A DNA stretch of 9,353 nucleotides from an uncultured Mycoplasmatota bacterium (lineage in GTDB: Bacteria > Bacillota_I > Bacilli_A > RF39 > UBA660). The position numbers and the translations under genes are program-made. Positions 1-7,296 of the stretch are shown piece by piece. The first letter of the stretch is position 1. The number at the start of each line of letters is the position of its first letter. The notes under the pieces were generated by a model that worked only from the letters and a program-made list of their open reading frames with translations, did no database searches and was not told where the DNA came from. Location: contig USRP01000032.1 of the NCBI GenBank assembly GCA_900557185.1, positions 1-9,353 of the forward strand, read 5' to 3'.

Positions 1-7
1 TTCGAGT

Positions 8-2638
8 CTATTTCTGCGTTCCACGCTTGATTGCGGCTTGCGCAGCAGCAAGTCTTGCAAGTGGTACACGATATGGACTACAAGATACATAATTAAGTCC
101 AATTCTATGGCAGAATTCTACACTTGATGGTTCTCCACCATGTTCACCACAAATACCAAGTTTAATATCTGGACGTGTACTTCTTCCTTTTTCAGCAGCC
201 ATTTGAATTAATTGTCCAACACCTGTTTGATCTAATTTTGCAAATGGATCATTTTCAAAAATTCCTTTTTCATAGTAGTCATTTAAGAACTTACCAGCAT
301 CATCACGTGAGAATCCAAATGTCATTTGTGTTAAATCATTTGTTCCAAAGCTGAAGAATTCTGCTTCTTTGGCAATCTTATCAGCAGTTAATGCAGCTCT
401 TGGAATTTCAATCATTGTTCCAACGTGATATGGTAATTCTACCTTTTCGTTTGCAATAATTTCATCGGCTACTTTTGTTACAATATTTTTTACATATTTT
501 AATTCGTTTTCATCACCAACTAATGGAATCATAATTTCTGGAACAATATTCATTCCTTTTTTATTTACATTGATAGCAGCTTGAATCACAGCTCTTGTTT
601 GCATTTCTGCAATTTCTGGATATGTAATAGCAAGTCTACATCCTCTATGTCCCATCATTGGATTAAATTCTTTTAATGATTCAATTCTTGCTTTTAATGA
701 TTCAAAAGTCATTCCTAAACTTTCAGCAAGCGGTTTAATTTCTTCATCTGTATGAGGCAAAAATTCATGAAGTGGTGGGTCTAAATAACGAATTGTCACA
801 GAACGACCTTCCATTGCTTCAAAGATTTTTTCAAAGTCATCTTGTTGCATTGGTAAAATTTTGGCAAGTGCAGCTTCTCTTTGTTCTTTTGTCTCAGCTG
901 TAATCATTTGTCTTACAGCAAAAATTCTAGATTCTTCAAAGAACATGTGCTCTGTTCTAACAAGTCCAATTCCTTCGGCACCGAATGCTAACGCTTGACG
1001 TGCATCTTTTGGTGTATCGGCATTAGCACGTACTCCTAATGTACGAATACTATCTGCCCAGTTCATAAATGTTTCAAAATTACCACTAATTTCTGGAGCT
1101 TTTGTTTTTACTTCTCCACCATAAACAGTACCTGTAGAACCATCTAGTGAAAGATAATCTCCTTCATGGTATACAGTTCCTTCTTTTGTCGTAATTGTTT
1201 TATTTTCTTCATCAATCGTAAGTTCTCCACATCCACAAACACAGCATCTACCCATTCCACGAGCAACAACAGCTGCATGTGATGTCATACCTCCACGAAT
1301 CGTAAGAACACCTTCGGCATCATTCATACCTTGAATATCTTCTGGAGAAGTTTCTAAACGAACTAATACACAGTTTTCTCCAGCATTTTTATGAAGAGTT
1401 ACATCTTCTGCACTAAAGTAGATTTTTCCACATGCAGCTCCTGGAGAAGCGGCAAGTCCACGAGCAATTACTTTTCCTGTTTTTAATGATTCAGCATCAA
1501 ATGTTGGATGTAGTAATTGATCTAATTGTTTTGGTTCCACTTTTAAAATAGCTTCTTCTTTTGTAAGCATTCCTTCTTCTACCATATCAACTGCAACCTT
1601 TAAAGCAGCTTGGGCAGTTCTCTTTCCGTTACGAGTTTGTAACATGAAAAGCTTTCCATTTTCAATCGTAAATTCCATATCTTGCATATCTTTGTAATGA
1701 TTTTCTAAGATATGAGCAATGCGATCAAATTCTTCGTATACTTCTGGCATTACTTCTTTTAATGTTTCAATTGGTTGTGGTGTACGAATTCCAGCAACAA
1801 CATCTTCTCCTTGGGCATTAATTAAATATTCCCCAAATAATTTCTTTTCTCCTGTTGCAGGATTACGTGTAAAGGCAACACCTGTACCACAGTCATCTCC
1901 ACGGTTTCCATAAACCATTTCTTGTACATTTACAGCAGTTCCCCAACTACTTGGAATATCATTCATACGACGATAAATAATCGCTCTTTCATTATTCCAA
2001 GAACGGAATACTGCCTTAACAGCTTCTAATAATTGTTCTTTTGGATCTTGAGGGAAATCAACACCAGATAATTCTTTATAAATATTTTTAAATCTTTCAG
2101 TTAATTCCATCATATCTTCAGCAGTTAACTCTGTATCTTGATGAACCCCTCTTTCATGTTTCATATCATCTAACATTTTATCAAATGAATTTTTTGGATA
2201 TCCTTTTACAACATCTGCAAACATCATAATAAAACGACGATAAGAATCATAAATGAAGCGAGGATTTTTTGTCTCTTCAGCAAATCCTTTTGCTACTTCA
2301 TCATTTAAACCTAAATTAAGAACTGTATCCATCATACCAGGCATACTAGCACGTGATCCACTACGTACAGACACTAATAATGGATTTTTTAAATCTCCTA
2401 ATTTCTTTCCAGTAATAGATTCTAACTCAGCTAACTTCTCAAAAATTTCTTTTTCTACAGTTTCACTGATTTTTTCTCCATCTGCATAATACTGATTACA
2501 AGCTTCTGTTGTAACCGTAAAACCACGAGGTACAGGTAATCCAATATTTGTCATTTCAGCAAGGTTGGCACCCTTTCCTCCTAATAATTCGCGCATATCT
2601 TTATTTCCTTCTGAGAAGGAATACACAAACTTTGTCAT
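8..2638 (-). CDS. ppdK: Pyruvate, phosphate dikinase (PPDK)
   Basis: Cytoplasmic enzyme that interconverts pyruvate + ATP + Pi and phosphoenolpyruvate + AMP + PPi; in fermentative Firmicutes it can run either as PPi-linked glycolysis or toward PEP synthesis. I place the start at the second in-frame ATG (2638), giving 876 aa, the usual family length. An AAAGGAGG ribosome site lies 10 bases upstream, and the ATG at 2668 would add 10 residues and put that site inside the gene. The N-terminal ATP-grasp region opens with a GGKGANLAEM motif. The swivelling phosphohistidine domain carries GGMTSHAAVVARGMG with catalytic His454; Thr452, two residues before it, is where PPDK regulatory kinases act in other species. 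The C-terminal PEP/pyruvate barrel has GTNDLTQMTFGFSRDD and the GICGEHGG loop with catalytic Cys830. No key residue is missing and the reading frame is intact. It has its own promoter, separate from tdk upstream. Identification is very secure; flux direction is not visible. Confidence 0.98.
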   Translation of the reverse strand: MTKFVYSFSEGNKDMRELLGGKGANLAEMTNIGLPVPRGFTVTTEACNQYYADGEKISETVEKEIFEKLAELESITGKKLGDLKNPLLVSVRSGSRASMPGMMDTVLNLGLNDEVAKGFAEETKNPRFIYDSYRRFIMMFADVVKGYPKNSFDKMLDDMKHERGVHQDTELTAEDMMELTERFKNIYKELSGVDFPQDPKEQLLEAVKAVFRSWNNERAIIYRRMNDIPSSWGTAVNVQEMVYGNRGDDCGTGVAFTRNPATGEKKLFGEYLINAQGEDVVAGIRTPQPIETLKEVMPEVYEEFDRIAHILENHYKDMQDMEFTIENGKLFMLQTRNGKRTAQAALKVAVDMVEEGMLTKEEAILKVEPKQLDQLLHPTFDAESLKTGKVIARGLAASPGAACGKIYFSAEDVTLHKNAGENCVLVRLETSPEDIQGMNDAEGVLTIRGGMTSHAAVVARGMGRCCVCGCGELTIDEENKTITTKEGTVYHEGDYLSLDGSTGTVYGGEVKTKAPEISGNFETFMNWADSIRTLGVRANADTPKDARQALAFGAEGIGLVRTEHMFFEESRIFAVRQMITAETKEQREAALAKILPMQQDDFEKIFEAMEGRSVTIRYLDPPLHEFLPHTDEEIKPLAESLGMTFESLKARIESLKEFNPMMGHRGCRLAITYPEIAEMQTRAVIQAAINVNKKGMNIVPEIMIPLVGDENELKYVKNIVTKVADEIIANEKVELPYHVGTMIEIPRAALTADKIAKEAEFFSFGTNDLTQMTFGFSRDDAGKFLNDYYEKGIFENDPFAKLDQTGVGQLIQMAAEKGRSTRPDIKLGICGEHGGEPSSVEFCHRIGLNYVSCSPYRVPLARLAAAQAAIKRGTQK

Positions 2639-2648
2639 ATCACTTTTG

Positions 2649-2656
2649 CCTCCTTT
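2649..2656 (-). promoter_or_regulatory. Ribosome binding site that fixes the ppdK start
   Basis: On the minus strand this reads AAAGGAGG, an almost complete match to the anti-Shine-Dalgarno complement, ending 10 bases before the ATG at 2638. It lies inside the longer reading frame that begins at 2668, which argues for the shorter protein. Confidence 0.8.
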
Positions 2657-2672
2657 ATTGATATACAATTAA

Positions 2673-2703
2673 ATTATAACATACTTTCTTTAAAATATAG
2701 CAA
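2673..2703 (-). promoter_or_regulatory. Promoter of ppdK (extended -10)
   Basis: On the minus strand the -10 is TGTTATAAT (hexamer at 2678-2673), a perfect TATAAT with the TG extension. A TTGCTA at 2703-2698 is a possible -35, but its spacing of 19 bases is long, so the extended -10 probably carries most of the recognition. It sits between the tdk terminator and the ppdK ribosome site, so ppdK has its own transcript. Confidence 0.6.
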
Positions 2704-2723
2704 TTTTTGGAAAAATTCAAAAC

Positions 2724-2750
2724 ACAAAAAAAGAGAAGTTTTTCTCTTTT
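2724..2750 (-). terminator. Rho-independent terminator after tdk
   Basis: Read on the minus strand, AAAAGAGAA and TTCTCTTTT form a 9-bp stem (2750-2742 with 2737-2729) around a 4-base loop. The 3' arm runs straight into a T-tract of about 7 bases. The tdk stop codon (2751-2749) overlaps the first stem bases. The stem is AU-rich, so efficiency may be moderate. It ends the second operon before the ppdK promoter. Confidence 0.7.
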
Positions 2751-3378
2751 ATAACTTCCCTTTTTCTTTTCGAATTCGTTCTAATATTTTCTCTTTATGA
2801 TAACCTCTTACTTTTTCAATATGACAAGTTCCACAATAAGATTCATAAGTTGCATCAATACCATCAATTGCTACCGTTTCACCACTATTAAAAATAATCT
2901 TTCCGTCTTGATCAAAACGAACATTAAAATTTGCTCTTTTACCACAACGACAAATCGTTACTAGTTCTTCTAACTTATCAGCAATTGCTAGTAATCTAGC
3001 ACTTCCCTCAAACAACTCTAATTCAGAACTCGTACGAAGTCCATAACAAATCACAGGAATATCAAATAAACGGGCAATCGTATAAAATTCATCTACTTGA
3101 AAACTCTTTAGAAATTGTGCTTCATCAATTAATATACAATCTACATCATTCATCCATTTTTCTATCTGATAAATAGGATGTGTCTTTTCATCTAATAATA
3201 AGTCAACCGGTCGACTCACACCTAATCTAGACACAACACAATTGTTTCCTTTCTTATCGATTTTAGGTTTCACTAAAATCGCGTTCTGTCCTCTTTCTTC
3301 ATAATTGTGAGCCACTTGTAAAAGTGCAGTCGTTTTTCCACAATTCATCGCCCCATAACGAAAATATAATTTACTCAT
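2749..3378 (-). CDS. tdk: Thymidine kinase, class II (TK1-like)
   Basis: Phosphorylates thymidine (and deoxyuridine) with ATP to the monophosphate, feeding the dTTP salvage pathway in the cytoplasm. The start chosen is the ATG at 3378 (209 aa), because MSKLYFRYGAMNCGKT begins where class II kinases normally begin; an earlier in-frame ATG at 3411 lies well inside xerC. The P-loop is GAMNCGKT (residues 9-16). The DEAQF motif carries the catalytic base Glu86. CYGLRT follows at about 111-116. The zinc lobe has Cys143 and Cys145 plus a second pair, Cys182 and Cys185, as in the family. The lasso region around residues 146-170 is present. The ATG overlaps the xerC stop by 8 bases (ATGAGTAA), indicating translational coupling; a purine-rich GGGAGAAGAAGAAG precedes the start. 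It is the last gene of its operon. Assignment is secure. Confidence 0.96.
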   Translation of the reverse strand: MSKLYFRYGAMNCGKTTALLQVAHNYEERGQNAILVKPKIDKKGNNCVVSRLGVSRPVDLLLDEKTHPIYQIEKWMNDVDCILIDEAQFLKSFQVDEFYTIARLFDIPVICYGLRTSSELELFEGSARLLAIADKLEELVTICRCGKRANFNVRFDQDGKIIFNSGETVAIDGIDATYESYCGTCHIEKVRGYHKEKILERIRKEKGKL

Positions 3379-4294
3379 GCTTCTTCTTCTCCCTTGACCT
3401 TGGATGTGCATTTAGATAAACATTTCGTAATCGTTCGTTAGAAACATGGGTATAAATTTGTGTTGTTGATAAATTCTCATGTCCCAATAATTCCTGTACA
3501 CTTTTTAAATCAGCTCCCCCATTTAATAGATGTGTCGCATAAGTATGTCTAAGTGTATGGGGTGTAATCTTTTGTTTTAATCCACTCTTTTTCACTTCTC
3601 TTTTTAAAATATCACGAATTCCTGCCGTTGTTAACTGATTTCCATTTTTATTTAAAAATAAATATGGGGAATTTTTATGATGAGACAAAAGAGGTCTTGC
3701 ATCCTTTAAATACCAATCAATTAATTCCGCTAAACGACTTCCATATAATACAACACGCTCTTTATTTCCTTTCCCAAGTACAACTAACTTTTTTTCACTT
3801 TGATTTAAGTCATTTACTTTCACTGCTACTAATTCACTGACACGAACCCCTGTAGAATATAAAAATTCCATCATCGTCTCATTGCGAATAGAAAGTGGTG
3901 TCTGTTCTTTTTCGACATCCAATAATTGTTCTATTTCTAGTTCGTTTAAATAATGTGGTAATGTCTTATCTAACTTGGGATTAGAAATTAATAAAGTAGG
4001 ATTGTCACGTACCATTCCTTCTTCCGTTAAATATTTAAAACAACTGCGTAAAGTACTAATATATCTAGAAATGGTTTTTTTCGCATATTTCTTTTGATAT
4101 AAATACATCAAATAACTACGAATCGTTGTATAATCAATTTCTTCTAAAGAAGTAATACTTTCTTTTGTTAAAAATGTCTTAAATTCTTTTAAATCTTCTC
4201 GATAGTTTGCAACTGTATATTCTGAATATTGTTTTTCCGATTCAATATATGTAAGAAAAGAAGCAAACGCTTCTTCCATTTTAATTTTCATCAT
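3371..4294 (-). CDS. xerC: Tyrosine recombinase, XerC/CodV type
   Basis: Site-specific recombinase expected to resolve chromosome dimers at a dif site, normally together with a second Xer protein and FtsK. An N-terminal SAM-like core-binding domain (about residues 6-95: SEKQYSEYTVANYREDL, then TISRYISTLRSCFKYL) is followed by the catalytic domain. All active-site residues are visible: Arg151 (STGVRVSEL), Lys175 (GKGNKER), His246 and Arg249 (HTLRHTYATHLL), His272 (LLGHENLSTT) and the nucleophile Tyr281 (QIYTHVS). The C-terminal NERLRNVYLNAHPR reads more like XerC than XerD, though family boundaries are loose. Length of about 307 aa is normal. The start is uncertain: ATGs at 4294, 4291 and 4279 are all possible, none has a strong ribosome site, and all point to coupling with the upstream gene that ends at 4281. 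No dif site was found in the window. It is chromosomal in context, not part of an integron or phage. Confidence 0.93.
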   Translation of the reverse strand: MMKIKMEEAFASFLTYIESEKQYSEYTVANYREDLKEFKTFLTKESITSLEEIDYTTIRSYLMYLYQKKYAKKTISRYISTLRSCFKYLTEEGMVRDNPTLLISNPKLDKTLPHYLNELEIEQLLDVEKEQTPLSIRNETMMEFLYSTGVRVSELVAVKVNDLNQSEKKLVVLGKGNKERVVLYGSRLAELIDWYLKDARPLLSHHKNSPYLFLNKNGNQLTTAGIRDILKREVKKSGLKQKITPHTLRHTYATHLLNGGADLKSVQELLGHENLSTTQIYTHVSNERLRNVYLNAHPRSREKKKHE

Positions 4295-4652
4295 GGATAA
4301 AGATAGGATCTCCACGATCAATATCCAGTGCAAAACTATCATCATCTATCTTACCATCTTGTATTTCTTTTTTCACATCCGTGACATTCATTGGTTCCAT
4401 AGCCTCTATATTAGAAGCTAATAGTGATAAAATCTTTTTTACTTCCATTTCATATGCATCCGTCATACGTTCTATATTCATTTGTATTTTACTTCTCTCT
4501 TGTTTTAACTGTTCTTTTTCTTGTTTTATTTCTCGTAAATGTAGTATTCTCTCTTGTAATTCATTCTTTTTATGTTCACTCATCCATGAGACATTCTGTA
4601 AAAAAGATAAATCAAATTGTTCCATTACTTTTTCTATTTTGTCTTCCTGCAT
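4281..4652 (-). CDS. Small coiled-coil protein of unknown function
   Basis: A 123-residue cytoplasmic protein that I do not recognise. No signal peptide or membrane span is visible. Residues 28-85 are rich in Glu, Lys, Gln and Leu in heptad-like order (LHLREIKQEKEQLKQERSKI and beyond), so a long helix or coiled coil is likely. The C-terminal 35 residues are acidic (KIDDDSFALDIDRGDP) and probably disordered. The ATG at 4652 lies inside the end of the upstream gene (19-base overlap) with only a weak GGTGA ahead of it. Its TAA at 4281 sits within the start region of xerC. This nested layout says it is made together with the 346-aa protein and XerC. It could be a structural partner of the upstream protein; that is inference from gene order only. 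Confidence 0.8.
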   Translation of the reverse strand: MQEDKIEKVMEQFDLSFLQNVSWMSEHKKNELQERILHLREIKQEKEQLKQERSKIQMNIERMTDAYEMEVKKILSLLASNIEAMEPMNVTDVKKEIQDGKIDDDSFALDIDRGDPIFIHDEN

Positions 4653-5674
4653 AATTCACCATAGCTATTTGGATAATAAATAGCCCCTTCTCTCATTTCT
4701 TCATCAAATCCTACAATGTCATGATCTTCTACCATTGCATCACTTTTCATTTGTTCATACATCCATCTTAACGCTACAAACTTCTCTTGAATTCCTTGTT
4801 CTAATTCCATAATTTGACGATGTAATCCATAAGAAGTATTTTTCTTTTTTAATCCATCTACTTTTTCTTGTAGTACTTGTAATTCATTAAATGCATTATA
4901 AAAATCATTTCTGGCATTTTTAGGAATTCCTGTTAAATCAATCTCTCCATCTAATACCTGTTTCTCCCATGACTTTTCTGGTTGTCTTTCTTTTTCTAAA
5001 GGATCACGATGAGTCGTATAGTTATTTTGCATATCATTTTGATAATTTTGATAAGTAACAAGAAATCCTCTCATCTTAGAATAATGTTTTAATTGTTCTT
5101 TTTCATATTGTTTTAATTCTTTATCAATGCCTATTTCTTGTCGACTATCATTTTTCTTTTGATAGCGTTTATAAATATCTAAAAAGCGATCTGAAATAGC
5201 TGTCTTAGTATGATCTCCCATGATATACTGTACATAATCAGGATTACTATATAATGGATAATAACAACGATGTTTCAATATACGATAGCTTTTCTTTCTC
5301 GTATTTAATATCGTTGCATCATTACTAACACAATTTAATAATAAAGCAAGTTCTGGACTACGATATAAAGGTTCTAATTCTACTTCTTTCTCCTCGTCTT
5401 TTTTATAATTCTTTCTTTTTTTATAAATACGAACAGTAGGAATATTATTCATATTTGTCATATGAAAGAAATACTCTAAAAACTGCATTTGAGTTTCAAA
5501 AGGAAATGTGACTTGGTCAATATCTTTTAATGTCATATTTTCCTTTCCTCTTAATTCATAACAAACTGTATTTCGACTACTTTCAGTTATCACAAAAGAA
5601 GCACTACTTTTTGGTGTTAGTTTTCCTTTATCGGCATATATTTTTAATCGATATTCGGAATATTTATCTCTCAT
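4634..5674 (-). CDS. Conserved-looking protein of unknown function, first gene of the xerC-tdk operon
   Basis: A 346-residue soluble protein that matches no family I recognise. I start it at the ATG at 5674, which has GGGTGG about 4 bases upstream; an in-frame ATG at 5710 would fall upstream of the likely -10 box. The first 170 residues look globular with mixed beta/alpha character (RLKIYADKGKL, SSASFVITESSRNTVCYEL, then a Tyr-rich RCYYPLYSNPDYVQYIMGD). Residues 175-235 are highly charged. Residues 252-310 are heptad-like (NAFNELQVLQEKVDGLKKK and beyond), suggesting a coiled coil. The C-terminus (about 318-340) is acidic, then aromatic. No catalytic motif, signal peptide or membrane segment was seen. 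It overlaps the next gene by 19 bases. The shared coiled-coil character of the two proteins hints that they bind one another, but this is a guess. Confidence 0.85.
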   Translation of the reverse strand: MRDKYSEYRLKIYADKGKLTPKSSASFVITESSRNTVCYELRGKENMTLKDIDQVTFPFETQMQFLEYFFHMTNMNNIPTVRIYKKRKNYKKDEEKEVELEPLYRSPELALLLNCVSNDATILNTRKKSYRILKHRCYYPLYSNPDYVQYIMGDHTKTAISDRFLDIYKRYQKKNDSRQEIGIDKELKQYEKEQLKHYSKMRGFLVTYQNYQNDMQNNYTTHRDPLEKERQPEKSWEKQVLDGEIDLTGIPKNARNDFYNAFNELQVLQEKVDGLKKKNTSYGLHRQIMELEQGIQEKFVALRWMYEQMKSDAMVEDHDIVGFDEEMREGAIYYPNSYGELCRKTK

Positions 5675-5690
5675 GTTACCACCCAATCTT

Positions 5691-5696
5691 ATTATA
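5691..5696 (-). promoter_or_regulatory. Probable -10 box for the unknown-unknown-xerC-tdk operon
   Basis: The minus strand reads TATAAT here, 16 bases before the ATG at 5674, so the leader would be about 10 bases. No good -35 is present: the position 17 bases upstream falls in the T-run of the preceding terminator. The site is the only promoter-like element between the ytxH-like terminator and the operon. Confidence 0.4.
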
Positions 5697-5711
5697 AACG
5701 AATTTGCCAAG

Positions 5712-5741
5712 AAAAAAAAGGAAGAAAACTATTTTTCTTCC
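5712..5741 (-). terminator. Strong rho-independent terminator after the YtxH-family gene
   Basis: Read on the minus strand, GGAAGAAAA and TTTTCTTCC form a perfect 9-bp stem (5741-5733 with 5728-5720) around a 4-base loop, followed at once by eight Ts. The TAG stop of the YtxH-family gene (5731-5729) lies in the loop. It closes the lipoprotein/acidic/DUF948/YtxH operon. Confidence 0.88.
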
Positions 5742-6142
5742 GTTTCTAATTTCTTTAAGACATCTTTTGTTGTTTGGATTGCCTTTTCACGAATTGCATT
5801 TGCACTTTTCTCCAACATTGGTGTTCCCTTTTCAATCGCATAGTTTACAAGTTCTGTTGCCGCATCTTGAATTTGTTGTGCTTTCTTTTTCGCAATCTTT
5901 AATACTTTCTCTTTATCAAGATCATCAATATCTTCTTTTAATTGATATAGTTTTACTTCAAAAGTTTCACGAACTTCATCAATGTCAATATCTTTTATTT
6001 TGGCAATCATGTCGTCGATTAAACGTTTTAAATCTTGTCTCGTTTCACTACCTTTTTTTGGAGCAAATAAAATTCCTAAAGATGCTCCAACTAATGCACC
6101 TAATGCAAATTTCCCGAATCCACTACTTTTCTTTTTACTCAT
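5729..6142 (-). CDS. YtxH-family membrane-anchored protein
   Basis: A 137-residue protein of the YtxH family, known in Bacillus as a general-stress-associated small envelope protein of unknown biochemical role. The family signature is clear: a lysine-rich start (MSKKKSSGFGK), a Gly/Ala-rich hydrophobic helix (about residues 10-28, GALVGASLGILFAP), then KKGSETRQDLKR. The rest (35-137) is a long, charged, probably helical or coiled-coil tail with Lys and Glu spread through it. AGAGGG lies 7 bases before the ATG. The gene begins 15 bases after the DUF948 gene and is the last of the operon. B. subtilis also pairs a DUF948 protein (YtxG) with YtxH, so the adjacency supports the call. Function beyond membrane association is unknown. 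Confidence 0.88.
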   Translation of the reverse strand: MSKKKSSGFGKFALGALVGASLGILFAPKKGSETRQDLKRLIDDMIAKIKDIDIDEVRETFEVKLYQLKEDIDDLDKEKVLKIAKKKAQQIQDAATELVNYAIEKGTPMLEKSANAIREKAIQTTKDVLKKLETEEK

Positions 6143-6157
6143 ATTATAACCCTCTTT

Positions 6158-6418
6158 CTATTTATTTAATAATCGATTAAACAGATTGGTAATCCAACCT
6201 ACAATCGAATTACTAACAGAATTTACTGCATCTGCAGTTGTATCTATTACATTAAAGAGATTATCTAACTTAGATGATTTTACAGTAATGTCATCGATAA
6301 CTCTATCTACTTTAGTAAGTGTATGTATTAATTTAATACATAATGCAATTAAAACAATTAATAAAATCGACGCTAATATATAAATCATGATTGAAAAAAA
6401 GATATTTACATCGCTCAT
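6158..6418 (-). CDS. DUF948 / YtxG-like small membrane protein
   Basis: An 86-residue protein with one N-terminal transmembrane helix (about residues 6-32, FFSIMIYILASILLIVLIAL in its core) followed by a short, mostly helical tail with regularly spaced hydrophobic residues (KVDRVIDDITVKSSKLDNLF and beyond). This is the plan of DUF948 proteins such as YtxG, although it is shorter than the Bacillus member as I recall it. The placement directly before a YtxH gene is the strongest support. Its ATG overlaps the stop of the upstream gene in an ATGA (6418-6415), so translation is coupled to the acidic protein. The tail may be cytoplasmic or external; the sequence does not settle this. No catalytic residues are visible. 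Confidence 0.78.
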   Translation of the reverse strand: MSDVNIFFSIMIYILASILLIVLIALCIKLIHTLTKVDRVIDDITVKSSKLDNLFNVIDTTADAVNSVSNSIVGWITNLFNRLLNK

Positions 6419-7275
6419 TCTTCTTCATCCCTCTTTTCATAAAAAGAATCAATCAAATTAAATAGATCACTATCATCTAAATTATCTTCTTCTTTTTTTT
6501 CTTCTTCTTTTGCTCTTTTCTTGCGACTCTTCTTAGGTGTTTCTTCATCCATGTTCATTGCTTCTTCTACTAAATTTTCATCTTCATTTTTTGGTTCATC
6601 TAATTGAAATTCTAAATCATCTTCTACTTCCATATGTGTATCCATTGTGACATCTTCTTTACCCATATCTAATTCTAAATCTTTAAAGATGTCATCTTCT
6701 AAACCATTCATCGGAGCTTTCTTTTCTTCTTTTGGTGCTCCAAATAATGTCGAATCAATATCATCTTCTAATGTACCATAAGCTTTATTACGTACATCAT
6801 CAATTGTAAGTTCTCCCCCTACACGATCTGTTCTAAATTCTCTTTTTGGAACAATATCATCTTTGTGATAATTCTTATCTAATACACCATATACTGGTGA
6901 GATAATTGGAGAAGGTTTAAAATTCTTTCTCTCCTCATGAAGACGTTGTTTACTCATTTGATAAGCAACTCTTTTTGGTTCTTCTTCCTTCTTTTTCTTT
7001 GGTTCTGGTTTTGGCTTAGAAACACGTCTTTCAATATTTTCAAAATCCTTATCATCAAAGAAAACAGGTGCTGGTTTTTTTGGCTCCTCCTTTTTTTGTT
7101 CTACTAAAACTGGTTCAGGTTTTACTTCTGGTTTTACAACTTCTTTTTCTTTTGGTTCTTCTTTTGCCACTTCAGGCGCTGGTATTTCAACTTTAATTAC
7201 CTCTTTTTTAATTGGTTCTTCGTATACTTCTTCCTCTTCTGTAAATAAATTCTTCACTTTGTCTAAAAAGCCCAT
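6415..7275 (-). CDS. Acidic Lys/Glu/Pro-rich protein with an N-terminal amphipathic helix, function unknown
   Basis: A 286-residue, mostly disordered and highly charged protein that I cannot assign to a named family. It opens with MGFLDKVKNLFTEEEE, an amphipathic helix like the membrane-targeting start of SepF and some other division proteins. Residues 20-100 are Glu/Lys/Pro/Val repeats. A more conserved-looking, less biased core spans 104-180 (PSPIISPVYGVLDKNY at 121-136, then GGELTIDD at 153-160). Acidic hydrophobic stretches recur: LEDDI at 169-173 and again at 192-196, and LDDSDLFNLIDSFYEK at the C-terminus (266-281). AGAGGTGA precedes the ATG at good spacing. It starts 21 bases after the lipoprotein gene and overlaps the DUF948 gene by 4 bases. 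The design suggests a membrane-surface adaptor or scaffold carrying short linear motifs; that role is inferred, not shown. Confidence 0.85.
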   Translation of the reverse strand: MGFLDKVKNLFTEEEEVYEEPIKKEVIKVEIPAPEVAKEEPKEKEVVKPEVKPEPVLVEQKKEEPKKPAPVFFDDKDFENIERRVSKPKPEPKKKKEEEPKRVAYQMSKQRLHEERKNFKPSPIISPVYGVLDKNYHKDDIVPKREFRTDRVGGELTIDDVRNKAYGTLEDDIDSTLFGAPKEEKKAPMNGLEDDIFKDLELDMGKEDVTMDTHMEVEDDLEFQLDEPKNEDENLVEEAMNMDEETPKKSRKKRAKEEEKKEEDNLDDSDLFNLIDSFYEKRDEEE

Positions 7276-7296
7276 ATTTTCACCTCTTATATTTTA

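Noticed and set aside
1719..2489. Two plus-strand ORFs (1719-1913 and 2253-2489) opposite ppdK
   Set aside because: They lie wholly antisense to a highly conserved gene, have no ribosome site worth noting, and encode no recognisable features.
3628..4683. Plus-strand ORFs opposite xerC and the 123-aa gene (3628-3840, 4381-4683, 4424-4654)
   Set aside because: They are antisense shadows; the Phe/Leu/Ser-rich hydrophobic translations come from the complement of Lys/Glu-rich coding sequence and should not be read as membrane proteins.
5704..6383. Plus-strand ORFs opposite the YtxH and DUF948 genes (5704-6180, 6186-6383)
   Set aside because: Their residue bias mirrors the charged minus-strand genes, which have family matches, ribosome sites and operon structure.
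6470..7240. CTT/TTC-rich plus-strand tracts that look like a simple-sequence repeat
   Set aside because: They are Glu/Lys codons of the acidic protein on the minus strand; there is no regular unit length or exact tandem repetition.
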